Part shown: positions 30,136 to 38,307 of the stretch, one piece after another
Position numbering within the stretch: the first letter of the stretch is position 1
How the letters are laid out: each line of letters begins with the position of its first letter
Assembly: GCA_017461345.1 (NCBI GenBank)
Contig: JAFTYP010000013.1
Location: forward strand, 62,001 to 126,000
Origin: Bacteroidaceae bacterium
GTDB lineage: Bacteria > Bacteroidota > Bacteroidia > Bacteroidales > Bacteroidaceae
Direction of reading: 5' to 3'
DNA: 64,000 nt
The notes under the pieces: model-generated
What the model saw: only the letters and a program-made list of their open reading frames with translations
The model's database searches: none
Told to the model about the DNA's origin: nothing
Translations under genes and position numbers: made by a program

Positions 30136-30585
30136 TTAGAGGGGATCTTTCATCATCTCTTCCAGGACGTTGGCCACTTCTTCGGGATCGCTCAGCAGTG
30201 CTTCGGCTGCCTGTCGGCTCCAGATTTCGATGGTGTTGTCAACGCCTATGAAACGCACATCGCTTTTGATGCCGGCGTGTTCCATGTATCGACGCGGGAT
30301 GAGCATGCGTCCGCCGCTGTCGAGGGTGATGTTTTCGGCATCGGATGTAAAGAGCCGCAATCCCTGACGCTGACGGCGGTCGAAGGGATTGGTGCGGGCA
30401 CGAACGGCATCGACCTGGGCATCCCACACGCTTTTGGGATAGAGGACGAGGCAGTTCTCGAAGATGTCGCGACGCAGGACAAGGCTTTCTTCCTCTTCCT
30501 TCTGCAGGATTTTGCGGAAGACGCTGGGCACGAAAACTCGTCCCTTCTCGTCCGTCTTGGCGTCTATGCTGCCTGTGAATCTCAT
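30136..30585 (-). CDS. mraZ: Transcriptional regulator MraZ
   Basis: 149 aa, two SpoVT/AbrB-like halves: FTGSIDAKTDEKGRVFVPSV near the start and LDSGGRMLIPRRYMEHAG in the second half. MraZ is the first gene of dcw clusters and in other bacteria represses its own operon by binding direct repeats upstream. The start is fixed by a strong Shine-Dalgarno AAGGAG 5 bp before the ATG, unusual for this phylum. Confidence 0.94.
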   Translation of the reverse strand: MRFTGSIDAKTDEKGRVFVPSVFRKILQKEEEESLVLRRDIFENCLVLYPKSVWDAQVDAVRARTNPFDRRQRQGLRLFTSDAENITLDSGGRMLIPRRYMEHAGIKSDVRFIGVDNTIEIWSRQAAEALLSDPEEVANVLEEMMKDPL

Positions 30586-30586
30586 T

Positions 30587-30626
30587 GCTCCTTACGTTTC
30601 GTTTTCTGGTTTCTGCTGCAAAGATA
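30587..30626 (-). promoter_or_regulatory. mraZ leader: Shine-Dalgarno and -7 box
   Basis: Minus-strand AAGGAG lies just upstream of the ATG, and TATCTTTG (30619-30626) is a good Bacteroidetes -7 box. The segment above it has GTGGGGAA written twice in direct order (within 30630-30650), a possible MraZ operator. No clear TTG at the right spacing. Confidence 0.5.
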
Positions 30627-30874
30627 TATATTTCCCCACAATTCCCCACACATTCTTTAAACTTTTTTTTCTTAGCCCCTTACGATATCCTGTTGATAAC
30701 CTCGTTGCACGTTCGTGCTCCACTCTTCCGAAATGCCGTAAACAAAGGGCTTTCAGCGCATTATCGATTGGAGAAAAGGTGTGTTGAAAACTTTTTTCGG
30801 CGCATTGCAAAACAGGTGGGGAGAAATCTTCCTTTGTCGGGAAAACCGACACCTTTTGCCGCACCTGCAAACAA

Positions 30875-30960
30875 GGTTAACCTATTTGGCAAGAATGGTT
30901 AACCATTATCGGCATAATGGTGTGGCTTGTTGCAAAGAAAGGTTAACCATTCCGGCACAC
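30875..30960. repeat. 22-bp-period repeat array between mraZ and the secreted-enzyme operon
   Basis: TTAACC at 30877, 30899 and 30943; the position at 30921, one period between, carries the TGTGGC variant (GGTGTGGCTTGTTGC). So four units in exact 22-bp register combine both core types. The surrounding 470-bp spacer holds the mraZ and 31059 promoters and no gene. Confidence 0.8.
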
Positions 30961-30996
30961 TTTGCAAACCCTGCCCATTTTAATTTCCCCTCAACC

Positions 30997-31026
30997 TTGT
31001 ATAATGCACAAAATTTATTAATTTTG
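30997..31026 (+). promoter_or_regulatory. Promoter of the 31059 / GH127 operon
   Basis: TTG at 30997-30999, a 19-bp spacer and TAATTTTG at 31019-31026 match the Bacteroidetes consensus, 33 bp before the ATG. Confidence 0.6.
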
Positions 31027-31058
31027 TCTCCACAACAAACAAAAAAATACAGTACTCT

Positions 31059-31769
31059 ATGTCTCTCAAAAAACTTCTTTTGCCCCTGCTCTTCGCCACC
31101 ACGAGTGTGGGAAATGCTGCCGACACGGTGACAGAATATCTGCTCCACACCGTCGATAGCGGAGAAGGCGGCTGGCCATGCCTCTTCTACGAACTCAACT
31201 ACAACACCGACATCGCACAGGCAGAAAGAGCCAAATGGTACGGCCGCGACGAAGACGAAAGTTACTGGCGCGAAGGGCTGGGACCCTTCAGCATCGACGG
31301 CGAAAAATTCCTCGTCACACACTGGCAAAGCACCGTCCACCCTATTCTCATACGACGCCACTTCACACTTACAGCCGACGACCTGGCGAAAATCGCCGTC
31401 GGAGTCGTCACACTCACATACAGTTACGACGAGAACCCAAAATTCTGGCTCAACGGAACACAGCTTGCCACCGCCACAGGATGGAACGACAACAACTACG
31501 CAACCTACCAACTCGCCTCCCCAAAGAAACGACTCCTGGTGGAAGGCGACAACATACTCTGCGTATCACTGCAACAAGGAAGCGGCGGCGGACACATCGA
31601 CTACGGCCTGACCGTAAAATACGACCCCCTGCACACCGACATCATCCTTACCCCCGAAGAAGAAGAAACCAACACAGCCTACAACCTGATGGGGCAAAAA
31701 ATCTCACACACAGGCAAATACCAAGGCATCATCATCAGCAACGGCAAAAAAATACTCCACAAAAAATAA
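31059..31769 (+). CDS. Secreted protein of unknown function with short C-terminal sorting-like tail
   Basis: 236 aa. Signal peptide MSLKKLLLPLLFATTSVGNA. The body has FYELNYNTDIAQAERAKWYG and FTLTADDLAKIAV, ending in a galactose-binding-like section FWLNGTQLATATGWNDNNYA and VEGDNILCVSLQQGSGGGHIDYGL, which resembles the accessory beta-sandwich found beside glycosidases. The C-terminus AYNLMGQKISHTGKYQGIII plus SNGKKILHKK matches the short GIYxxxGKK tails of Prevotella exported proteins. It lies 18 bp upstream of the GH127-like gene and is probably co-transcribed, so a role in polysaccharide binding is plausible but unproven. Confidence 0.65.
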   Translation: MSLKKLLLPLLFATTSVGNAADTVTEYLLHTVDSGEGGWPCLFYELNYNTDIAQAERAKWYGRDEDESYWREGLGPFSIDGEKFLVTHWQSTVHPILIRRHFTLTADDLAKIAVGVVTLTYSYDENPKFWLNGTQLATATGWNDNNYATYQLASPKKRLLVEGDNILCVSLQQGSGGGHIDYGLTVKYDPLHTDIILTPEEEETNTAYNLMGQKISHTGKYQGIIISNGKKILHKK

Positions 31770-31787
31770 CCACCCACACCAACACAC

Positions 31788-33839
31788 ATGAGACAAACAC
31801 ACCTCACACTCATCACCCTGCTGCTCCTGACACCCTCCATCGCCAGCCAGGCACAGACCACAACAACCATCGTCGATAGCCCCAACCGACAGGAAGTCAG
31901 CACAAACTACACAAACTTCCGCGCACCACTGCAGCAAACACCACTCCTGAAACTGCCCGTCGGCAGCGTACAACCCAAAGGATGGCTGCGCAAAAACCTC
32001 GAACTGCAACGCGACGGACTCAACGGACAACTCGGAACTGTCAGCGCATGGCTCGACAAAAACAACAACCAATGGCTCTCCAACCAAGGCGACCACGGAT
32101 GGGAAGAAGTACCCTACTGGCTCAGAGGATACACCAGCCTGGCATACATCCTCAAAGACGAAGCCATGATAAAAGAAGTGGAAGTCTGGATAAAAGCCGT
32201 GCTGAACAACCAAAGCACCAACGGAAGACTCGGACCCGACGGCTACGACGGCTCAAGCCCCGACCTTTGGGCAAAAATGCCCATGCTCTGGGCTCTCCAA
32301 ACATACTACGAAGCCACTGGCACATCACGCATCCTCACAGCCATGAACCGACACTTCAAATGGGAACTCACCATTGCCGACGACAATTTCCTGAAAGGAC
32401 TCTGGCAAGAAAAACGCGGTGGCGACAACCTCTGGAGCGTACTCTGGCTCTACAACCGCAATGGCGATAAGTCCATACTGCCACTCATCGACAAACTACA
32501 TCGCGCCACATCCGACTGGACAATGCAAGGCAACCTGCCAAACTTCCACGGCGTAAACGTGGCGCAAGGCTTCCGCGAACCCGCAACATATTATATGTAT
32601 ACAGGCAACAAGGAAATGCTTGATGCCACCTACCGCGCCCATAACGAGATGCGCAACCGTTTCGGACAGATGCCGGGCGGCATGTATGCGGCCGACGAAA
32701 ACGCACGAGCCGGATACTACGACCCGCGAAACGGTGCCGAAACCTGTGCCATCGTAGAACAAATGGCAAGCGACGAAATTCTCATGGGCATTACCGGCGA
32801 CATCTTCTGGGCAGACCATTGCGAAAACGTAGCCTTCAATTCCCTGCCCGCAGCCCTTATGCCCGACATGCGCTCCCTGAGATACATCACATCGGCAAAC
32901 ATGGCCATCAGCGACGAGAAGAACCATGCTCCCAGCATCGACAATGCCCTGCGAGGCATGCTCTCCATGAGTCCGTTCAGTTCCCGCTGCTGCCAGCACA
33001 ACCATGGCATGGGGTGGCCCTACTTTGCCGAGCACCTTGTCATGGCAACAGCCGACAATGGGCTTGCTACAATGCTTTATGCTGCCAACGAAACGACGGC
33101 CCGGGTGGGCGACGGTGTGTTGCTCCGAATGGAAGAAGAGACGCATTATCCTTTCGACGAAACCATCACACTAACCCTACACCCCGAGCAAAATGTTGCC
33201 TTCCCGCTTTATCTGCGCATTCCGGCCTGGGCAGAAGGCGCAACTGTCTGCGTGAATGGCGAAGACCAGGCCATAGGGGCTGCTGCCGGACGCTATGCCT
33301 GCATCCAGAGAGAGTGGAAGGAAGGCGATGTTGTGCAAATACGTTTCCCCATGACGGTGCGCACCACTGTCTGGCAACAGAACAAGGCGTGTGTCAGTGT
33401 GGACTATGGACCGCTCACGCTTTCGCTGAAGATAGACGAGGAATACGAGCCGCACGACAGTCGCGACCCTGAATTCGTTCAGGACGACTCGCATTGGCAG
33501 GAAGGTGTTGACGCATCGCTTTGGCCGTGTTTTGTGCTGCGTGCGAAAAGCGAATGGAACTACGGACTGGTGGTCGACGAGCAGAATCTTCCCGTCAACT
33601 TCAGTGTGCAACGTAAGCCTTACCCGGAAAACGACCTGCCTTTCACGCTCGAAAACGTTCCACTTGAGTTTACTGCTGTCGGCCGACAGATACCCTCTTG
33701 GGGATTCGACGCTACGGGTATGACCGACTTCCTGCCTACAAAGTATGCCCGTCGGGCAACGGAAACGACTCCCATCACTCTTGTGCCGATGGGTGCAGCC
33801 CGTTTGCGAATCTCGGCTTTCCCAAGAGAAAAAGAGTAA
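31788..33839 (+). CDS. GH127-type beta-L-arabinofuranosidase-like glycoside hydrolase
   Basis: 683 aa with signal peptide (MRQTHLTLITLLLLTPSIAS). The (alpha/alpha)6 region contains LPVGSVQPKGWLRKNLELQR, WEEVPYWLRGY and FGQMPGGMYAADENARAGY. Residues AETC and, later, the CC pair in FSSRCCQHNHG match the Glu-x-Cys and Cys-Cys zinc/nucleophile set of GH127 (formerly DUF1680). A beta-sandwich follows (LRIPAWAEGATVCVNG). The enzyme probably releases L-arabinofuranose or a related sugar from plant glycans outside the cytoplasm; GH146 or other relatives cannot be excluded. It converges on the M16 gene with only 2 bp between stops. Confidence 0.8.
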   Translation: MRQTHLTLITLLLLTPSIASQAQTTTTIVDSPNRQEVSTNYTNFRAPLQQTPLLKLPVGSVQPKGWLRKNLELQRDGLNGQLGTVSAWLDKNNNQWLSNQGDHGWEEVPYWLRGYTSLAYILKDEAMIKEVEVWIKAVLNNQSTNGRLGPDGYDGSSPDLWAKMPMLWALQTYYEATGTSRILTAMNRHFKWELTIADDNFLKGLWQEKRGGDNLWSVLWLYNRNGDKSILPLIDKLHRATSDWTMQGNLPNFHGVNVAQGFREPATYYMYTGNKEMLDATYRAHNEMRNRFGQMPGGMYAADENARAGYYDPRNGAETCAIVEQMASDEILMGITGDIFWADHCENVAFNSLPAALMPDMRSLRYITSANMAISDEKNHAPSIDNALRGMLSMSPFSSRCCQHNHGMGWPYFAEHLVMATADNGLATMLYAANETTARVGDGVLLRMEEETHYPFDETITLTLHPEQNVAFPLYLRIPAWAEGATVCVNGEDQAIGAAAGRYACIQREWKEGDVVQIRFPMTVRTTVWQQNKACVSVDYGPLTLSLKIDEEYEPHDSRDPEFVQDDSHWQEGVDASLWPCFVLRAKSEWNYGLVVDEQNLPVNFSVQRKPYPENDLPFTLENVPLEFTAVGRQIPSWGFDATGMTDFLPTKYARRATETTPITLVPMGAARLRISAFPREKE

Positions 33840-33841
33840 GC

Positions 33842-35116
33842 CTACACGTATTCGAGCGTCAGAAGCCTTTCGGGAGAGAATACAGCCTGTGCCGTCTGGA
33901 GCAAATCCTCTGGCGTAATGGCATCGAGCCGCTCGAAGAGTTGCTCTTTTGAGAGCGTTTGTCCATAGTGAAGATAACGCTTTGCCATGCCGATAGCCAC
34001 ATTCTCGAAGTTATCGTAGGAGATGCCTATCTGCCCTTTCAGGCGGCGGCGAGCACCATCGAGCGTGCGCTGCGACATCGGTTTCTGCATCAGGCGGTCC
34101 AGTTCATGAGTGACAAGCCGACGGCAACGGGCCCGGTCTTTCACATCGCAACCATAATATACCGACCACAATCCGGTGTCGGTGTAGGCAACACAGTTGC
34201 TCTCTACCGTATAAACCAAACCGTTGCGTTCGCGCAAGGCAAGGTTCAGGCGGCTGCTCATAGCCGGTCCGCCCAGCAAATTGCTCATGAAGTAGAGATG
34301 TAAATGTCGCGGATCGGTGGCACCGAATGCTTGTGTTCCGATGATGACATGCGCCTGGTGTGTGTCCTTCTTGCGGGTGATGCAGGAAACATCCCGTGGC
34401 ACGTCGGAAATAATGGTGTGGCTCGTTGGTAATAATGCTGTGGCTCGTTGGCAATAATGCTGTGGCTTATTGCCGATAATGGTGTACCATGTTTTTTCTG
34501 CCATACGCACAACCTTCTCCGGATCCACATTGCCCAAAACGTAGAGCAACATATTCTCGGGGTGATACAAGCGCTGGGCAAAGCCTTCCATATCGGCAGT
34601 GCGGAAGGTGCGGAGTGTTTCCGCATCGCCCAGGATATTCCTTCCCAACGGATGTCCCGGGAATATCAGGCTCTCAAACTCGTCGTAGATATGTTCCGCA
34701 GGCAAGTCACGATAACTTTCTATCTCGTCTATGACAACCTCAACCTCGCGCGACATCTCCTCCTGGGGATAGGTGCTGCACAAGGCAAGGTCGAGCAAGA
34801 GGTCGATGGCACGGGCCACATGTTGCTTTGGAGAAGTACAATAATACACCGTTTCCTCTTTGCCCGTATAGGCATTCAGTTCCCCGCCCACATTTTCCAT
34901 ACAGGAGATAACCTGTCGGGACGAACGGTGTTGGGTTCCCTTGAACGACATGTGTTCGGTGAAATGCGCCATGCCGCTCTCACTTGCCAGTTCGTGGCGC
35001 GTGCCGGCCCTGACGGCAATGCCCATATAGACGGCATCCGTCTGCCCCGGAGCACAGATGATGCGCAGGCCTTGGGGCAAGGTATGGGTGAAAAAAGGTT
35101 GACTTGAGCCTGCCAT
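33842..35116 (-). CDS. M16 family zinc metallopeptidase (pitrilysin family)
   Basis: 424 aa. Residues 51-55 are HFTEH, the inverted zinc motif HxxEH, and the third ligand is probably in VVIDEIESYRDLPAEH. The second M16 domain is present (HLHLYFMSNLLGGPAMSSRL). No signal peptide, so cytoplasmic. Between the domains, residues about 212-241 (after KTWYTIIG) are written by an array of 22-bp repeats identical in type to intergenic ones elsewhere; four units are seen. The gene follows the L28/L33/DUF4295 operon, from which a terminator separates it. Substrate is unknown. Confidence 0.88.
   Translation of the reverse strand: MAGSSQPFFTHTLPQGLRIICAPGQTDAVYMGIAVRAGTRHELASESGMAHFTEHMSFKGTQHRSSRQVISCMENVGGELNAYTGKEETVYYCTSPKQHVARAIDLLLDLALCSTYPQEEMSREVEVVIDEIESYRDLPAEHIYDEFESLIFPGHPLGRNILGDAETLRTFRTADMEGFAQRLYHPENMLLYVLGNVDPEKVVRMAEKTWYTIIGNKPQHYCQRATALLPTSHTIISDVPRDVSCITRKKDTHQAHVIIGTQAFGATDPRHLHLYFMSNLLGGPAMSSRLNLALRERNGLVYTVESNCVAYTDTGLWSVYYGCDVKDRARCRRLVTHELDRLMQKPMSQRTLDGARRRLKGQIGISYDNFENVAIGMAKRYLHYGQTLSKEQLFERLDAITPEDLLQTAQAVFSPERLLTLEYV
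34393..34490. repeat. 22-bp-period TGTGGC repeat array inside the M16 peptidase gene
   Basis: Units start at 34393, 34415, 34437, 34459 and (partial) 34481, all 22 bp apart, three of them almost identical (G[GC]TGTGGCT[CT][GA]TTG core). 22 is not a multiple of 3, so each unit is translated in a different frame; three units give 66 bp and keep the gene open. Confidence 0.85.
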
Positions 35117-35179
35117 TGCTATATGACTTTTCTGCTTCTTCCCTGCATTCTGCGACGAATCGATGCAGGAAACTGAAAA

Positions 35180-35207
35180 AGGCGGGAAGCAACAATGCTA
35201 CCCGCCT
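35180..35207 (-). terminator. Terminator of the rpmB-rpmG-DUF4295 operon
   Basis: AGGCGGG and CCCGCCT pair; on the minus strand the hairpin is followed by five T, 22 bp past the DUF4295 stop. Confidence 0.75.
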
Positions 35208-35228
35208 TCCTCTTATCTTGTTTAAAAC

Positions 35229-35387
35229 TTAGTTCTTGAAGAATTCCTTAACAGAGTCATTGTGGACCATTTTCTCTTCGAAAGAGTATGAACCATTCAC
35301 GGGGTTCTTCAACATCTTGATAACCTTAGTATATGTACGGCCATCGGTTTTGCCCGATTGAAGGGTCGCAACTGCTTTTTTTGCCAT
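35229..35387 (-). CDS. DUF4295 family small basic protein
   Basis: 52 aa: starts MAKKAVATLQSGKTDGRTYT and ends NDSVKEFFKN. This short basic protein is found in Bacteroidetes directly after rpmG and is thought to be ribosome-associated; the exact role is not established. ATG at 35385-35387 lies 16 bp after the rpmG stop. The gene is too short for most ORF cut-offs. Confidence 0.85.
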   Translation of the reverse strand: MAKKAVATLQSGKTDGRTYTKVIKMLKNPVNGSYSFEEKMVHNDSVKEFFKN

Positions 35388-35403
35388 AGTATTGCTTTTT
35401 TAT

Positions 35404-35592
35404 TTACTTGATTTCCTTATGAACAGTCACCTTCTTTAAGATAGGATTGTACTTCTTGAGCTCAAGGCGCTCGGGAGTGTTCTTTCTGTTCTTCGTGGTG
35501 ATATAGCGAGATGTACCGGGCAGACCGCTCTGCTTCATCTCTGTGCATTCCAGAATTACCTGAATTCTGTTGCCTTTAACTTTCTTTGCCAT
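35404..35592 (-). CDS. rpmG: 50S ribosomal protein L33
   Basis: 62 aa: [20 protein letters not shown] then [23 protein letters not shown], the standard L33 pattern. One Cys is present and the zinc-binding CxxC pairs are absent, so it is a zinc-independent form. It is 19 bp after rpmB. Confidence 0.96.
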   Translation of the reverse strand: MAKKVKGNRIQVILECTEMKQSGLPGTSRYITTKNRKNTPERLELKKYNPILKKVTVHKEIK

Positions 35593-35611
35593 TTCGTTAC
35601 TCCTTCGTTCT

Positions 35612-35872
35612 TTAACCGATTACACGAATATCCTTCCAATCACAATAACCCTTGGCCACGGCGTTCTTCAAGGCAGCATCGAGTCCTACCTTATTGATAT
35701 AGCGCAGACCAGAAGCACTGATGCTCAGGCTGATCCAGCAGTCCTCTTCAACATAGAAGAACTTCTTGGAGAACAGGTTCACGTCGAAGTGACGCTTGGT
35801 GCGACGCTTGGAGTGCGACACGTTATTGCCAATCATGGCTTTCTTACCGGTAATTTGACAAATCTTAGACAT
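35612..35872 (-). CDS. rpmB: 50S ribosomal protein L28
   Basis: 86 aa: [20 protein letters not shown] followed by [19 protein letters not shown], diagnostic of L28. First gene of the L28-L33-DUF4295 operon. In many Bacteroidales ftsY follows this trio; here the next gene is the M16 peptidase. Confidence 0.96.
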   Translation of the reverse strand: MSKICQITGKKAMIGNNVSHSKRRTKRHFDVNLFSKKFFYVEEDCWISLSISASGLRYINKVGLDAALKNAVAKGYCDWKDIRVIG

Positions 35873-35927
35873 TTCTCTCTTTTCCTTTTTAGTCTATTCC
35901 AATAGACGACTTTTTCCAAACCGGCTG

Positions 35928-35957
35928 CAAAGGTACGACATTTTTTCATTCTGCCAA
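35928..35957 (-). promoter_or_regulatory. rpmB operon promoter
   Basis: Minus-strand TACCTTTG (35928-35935) preceded after 19 bp by TTG (35955-35957), 56 bp before the rpmB ATG. Confidence 0.65.
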
Positions 35958-36071
35958 GCATTTTCCGCTTTTTTCTTATTTATTTGTGTGATTTTGTGCA
36001 TAATGTGGCGAGCAAAGGGGTGAGGTTTTAGTATCTCCGAGTACGTTGTGTAGCAAAAGCAGGAGCATGGG

Positions 36072-38237
36072 TTACTTGTATGAGGGTGGCGCAACCCGTG
36101 TTCCCCACTTGCTGTTTGGCTTGTCGGAAGTGTGGTATTTGAGATGCGCACCCTCGGAAAGTTGTTCCCAAGGTATCCATGTTCCATTGACAGGCTTGCC
36201 ATCGAGACGCATAGAGGTGATGTATGGCTTGCCGTCTTGAGTGCTTTCCGAGACAATTTCCTTGCCGTTGGGTAGATGTATACATATATAAGGGAACGAG
36301 GGAGTGCTTAAGGCGAAACCTGCCACGCCTGGTATTTCAGGATAAAGTCCGAGGCTTACCCAAACATACCATGCACCCATTGCACCAAGATCATCGTTGC
36401 CCGGCAAACCATCTGACACGTCGAGATAGATTTCCTTCAATACACGTTTAATGACTTCCTGCGTTTTCCAGGGCTGGCCTAACCAGTTATACAACCAGGG
36501 AAAGCCGAAGCAAGGTTCGTTTCCAGAAGCATACCAATCCTCGTGGTAATCAGCATCGAGCCGACGGAAGTACTCCTCAAGTCGCACTTCGGCAGAGTCG
36601 CGGCCACCAATTATCTGTATGAGTCCGTCTATATCGTAGGGGACCATCCAAAAGAAGTCTTTGTATGTTGCCTCACGGAACCCTTGTGACAGTGGCTTCC
36701 AACTGCCGTTGGCATTGCGCGACTGTATCCATTTTACATCGGGATTATATAGTCGTTTCCAGAATCGGGTGCGTTTCATGTATTCTTCGGAGAGTTCTCT
36801 GTCGCCAAGTGCTTCGTGGGCAAATCGGGAGATGGCGAAGTCTGCCGACATATACTCCAGTTGGACGGATGCATCCATGTTGCCTGTTTCGAGATAGACT
36901 TGCAGTCCGGGTCGTGTTTCGTAGTTCTGGCATCTGGCTCCGGGCACTTCTGCTCCGCGCCGCATCACTTGGAGGGCGGTTTGTGTGTCGAAGTTTTTGG
37001 CACCCCATATCCATGTGTTTGCGACGATGATGCTCGAGGGGTCGCCTTCCATGATGCCGGTTTCCCAGTTGGCAACCACCCATCGGGGGAAGGAGCCCCC
37101 GCCCTGGACGGCGAAGTCGATGTGCGATTGGGCGATGTCGGCTGCGACATCTGGTTCGAGCATGGCGAGCAGTTGTGTTTGTGTGCGATAGGTGTCCCAG
37201 TTGCTGAAGCCGGTGTACTGGCGTGAACGAGACTTGTGTATGCGTTCGTCGGCTCCCATGTATTCGCCGTTTGCATCGCTTGCGAGGCTTGGATGTATCA
37301 GTGCGTGGTAGAGATGTGTGTAGAATTGTTGCTTACGGCTTTGGTTTGTTCCGTCCACTTCGATGCGTCCAAGACATTCGTTCCATTTGCTTTCTGCTCG
37401 TGTTGCCACGTCGTCGAAGTCCCATCCGAGTTTGTCGGCTTTGAGGTTTTCCTTTGCGTTTTCTATGGAGACATAAGAGAGGGCGAAGCGGTAGAGTAGT
37501 GTTTTCTCCTGTTCGGCATTGAAGGTGAACCAGAATCCCGAGTTGGGTCCTTCTGCGAAGTTGGGGCCGGCGAGAATTTTGTCTTGTCGCCAGATGCCGC
37601 GTTCGCATGAGGGGCGGCTGAATTCGCCTGCGATGTAGACTTTATAGGGTGTGGGATATGCTTCGCCGCAGAAACTTCCGCCTGTGGCATATCCTTCGAA
37701 ATGGCTGTCATCTGTCATGCAGACGGCGGCTTGGCTGATGCGTGTCGATGCGATGCCCGAACCGATGATGACGGTGCCGTAGCGGGCGTCGGAGGGGAAG
37801 GTGAAGCGTCCCATGCCGGAGCGTTCGGCAACTGTGAGTTCTGCCAGTACGTCGCCGTTCACTTTCGCGCGGTAATAGCCTGCGTGCCCCTGTTCGTCGG
37901 TTACGGTGTAGCCGGGTGTGCGCATGTTGCCGGGCGAGGCTGTGAGTTTGCCTTTCAGGGGGAACATGGGGAAGTTTCCCAGGTTGCCGCAGCCGCCTCC
38001 GCTGTACTGGTTTGCCACGAAGCCGGCATTCTTTTCGAAGTAGGTTGGTGTGAACTGCACCATGCCATGCGGATATGTGGCACCCGGGCAGATATAACCG
38101 GAAGCCAGACCGTGGGTCGTTCCGGAGCCAATGAGTGTGTTGACAAGGCGGGCATAGTTCGTAGAGGCATGGGCTGAAGTCATTGTGAGGGCATGGAGCA
38201 GCATGATGGCAAGCCTTCTGAGGTGTGTGTGTTTCAT
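36072..38237 (-). CDS. GH92 family alpha-mannosidase
   Basis: 721 aa from ATG at 38235-38237; the frame is open to 38381 but the added 48 residues are highly charged and the signal peptide starts at MKHTHLRRLAIMLLHALTM. GH92 marks: NTLIGSGTTHGLASGYICPG, PHGMVQFTP, YTGFSNWDTYRTQTQLLAML, and GLPGNDDLGAMGAWYVW with the conserved acidic pair. GH92 enzymes are calcium-dependent exo-alpha-mannosidases acting on N-glycans or yeast mannan in the periplasm or at the surface. It lies 70 bp after the GH43 gene and probably shares its mRNA. Confidence 0.92.
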   Translation of the reverse strand: MKHTHLRRLAIMLLHALTMTSAHASTNYARLVNTLIGSGTTHGLASGYICPGATYPHGMVQFTPTYFEKNAGFVANQYSGGGCGNLGNFPMFPLKGKLTASPGNMRTPGYTVTDEQGHAGYYRAKVNGDVLAELTVAERSGMGRFTFPSDARYGTVIIGSGIASTRISQAAVCMTDDSHFEGYATGGSFCGEAYPTPYKVYIAGEFSRPSCERGIWRQDKILAGPNFAEGPNSGFWFTFNAEQEKTLLYRFALSYVSIENAKENLKADKLGWDFDDVATRAESKWNECLGRIEVDGTNQSRKQQFYTHLYHALIHPSLASDANGEYMGADERIHKSRSRQYTGFSNWDTYRTQTQLLAMLEPDVAADIAQSHIDFAVQGGGSFPRWVVANWETGIMEGDPSSIIVANTWIWGAKNFDTQTALQVMRRGAEVPGARCQNYETRPGLQVYLETGNMDASVQLEYMSADFAISRFAHEALGDRELSEEYMKRTRFWKRLYNPDVKWIQSRNANGSWKPLSQGFREATYKDFFWMVPYDIDGLIQIIGGRDSAEVRLEEYFRRLDADYHEDWYASGNEPCFGFPWLYNWLGQPWKTQEVIKRVLKEIYLDVSDGLPGNDDLGAMGAWYVWVSLGLYPEIPGVAGFALSTPSFPYICIHLPNGKEIVSESTQDGKPYITSMRLDGKPVNGTWIPWEQLSEGAHLKYHTSDKPNSKWGTRVAPPSYK

Positions 38238-38307
38238 AATATTATCTGTTTGTCGTTTCGATTGTTGTTCTTCGCCTTTCTTGTCCATAGGATATGGCGA
38301 GGTGTGT

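Noticed and set aside
34104..34626. Alternative frames in the M16 gene suggesting a frameshift
   Set aside because: The main frame is continuous with HxxEH and both M16 domains; the extra frames arise because the 22-bp repeat is open in several frames.
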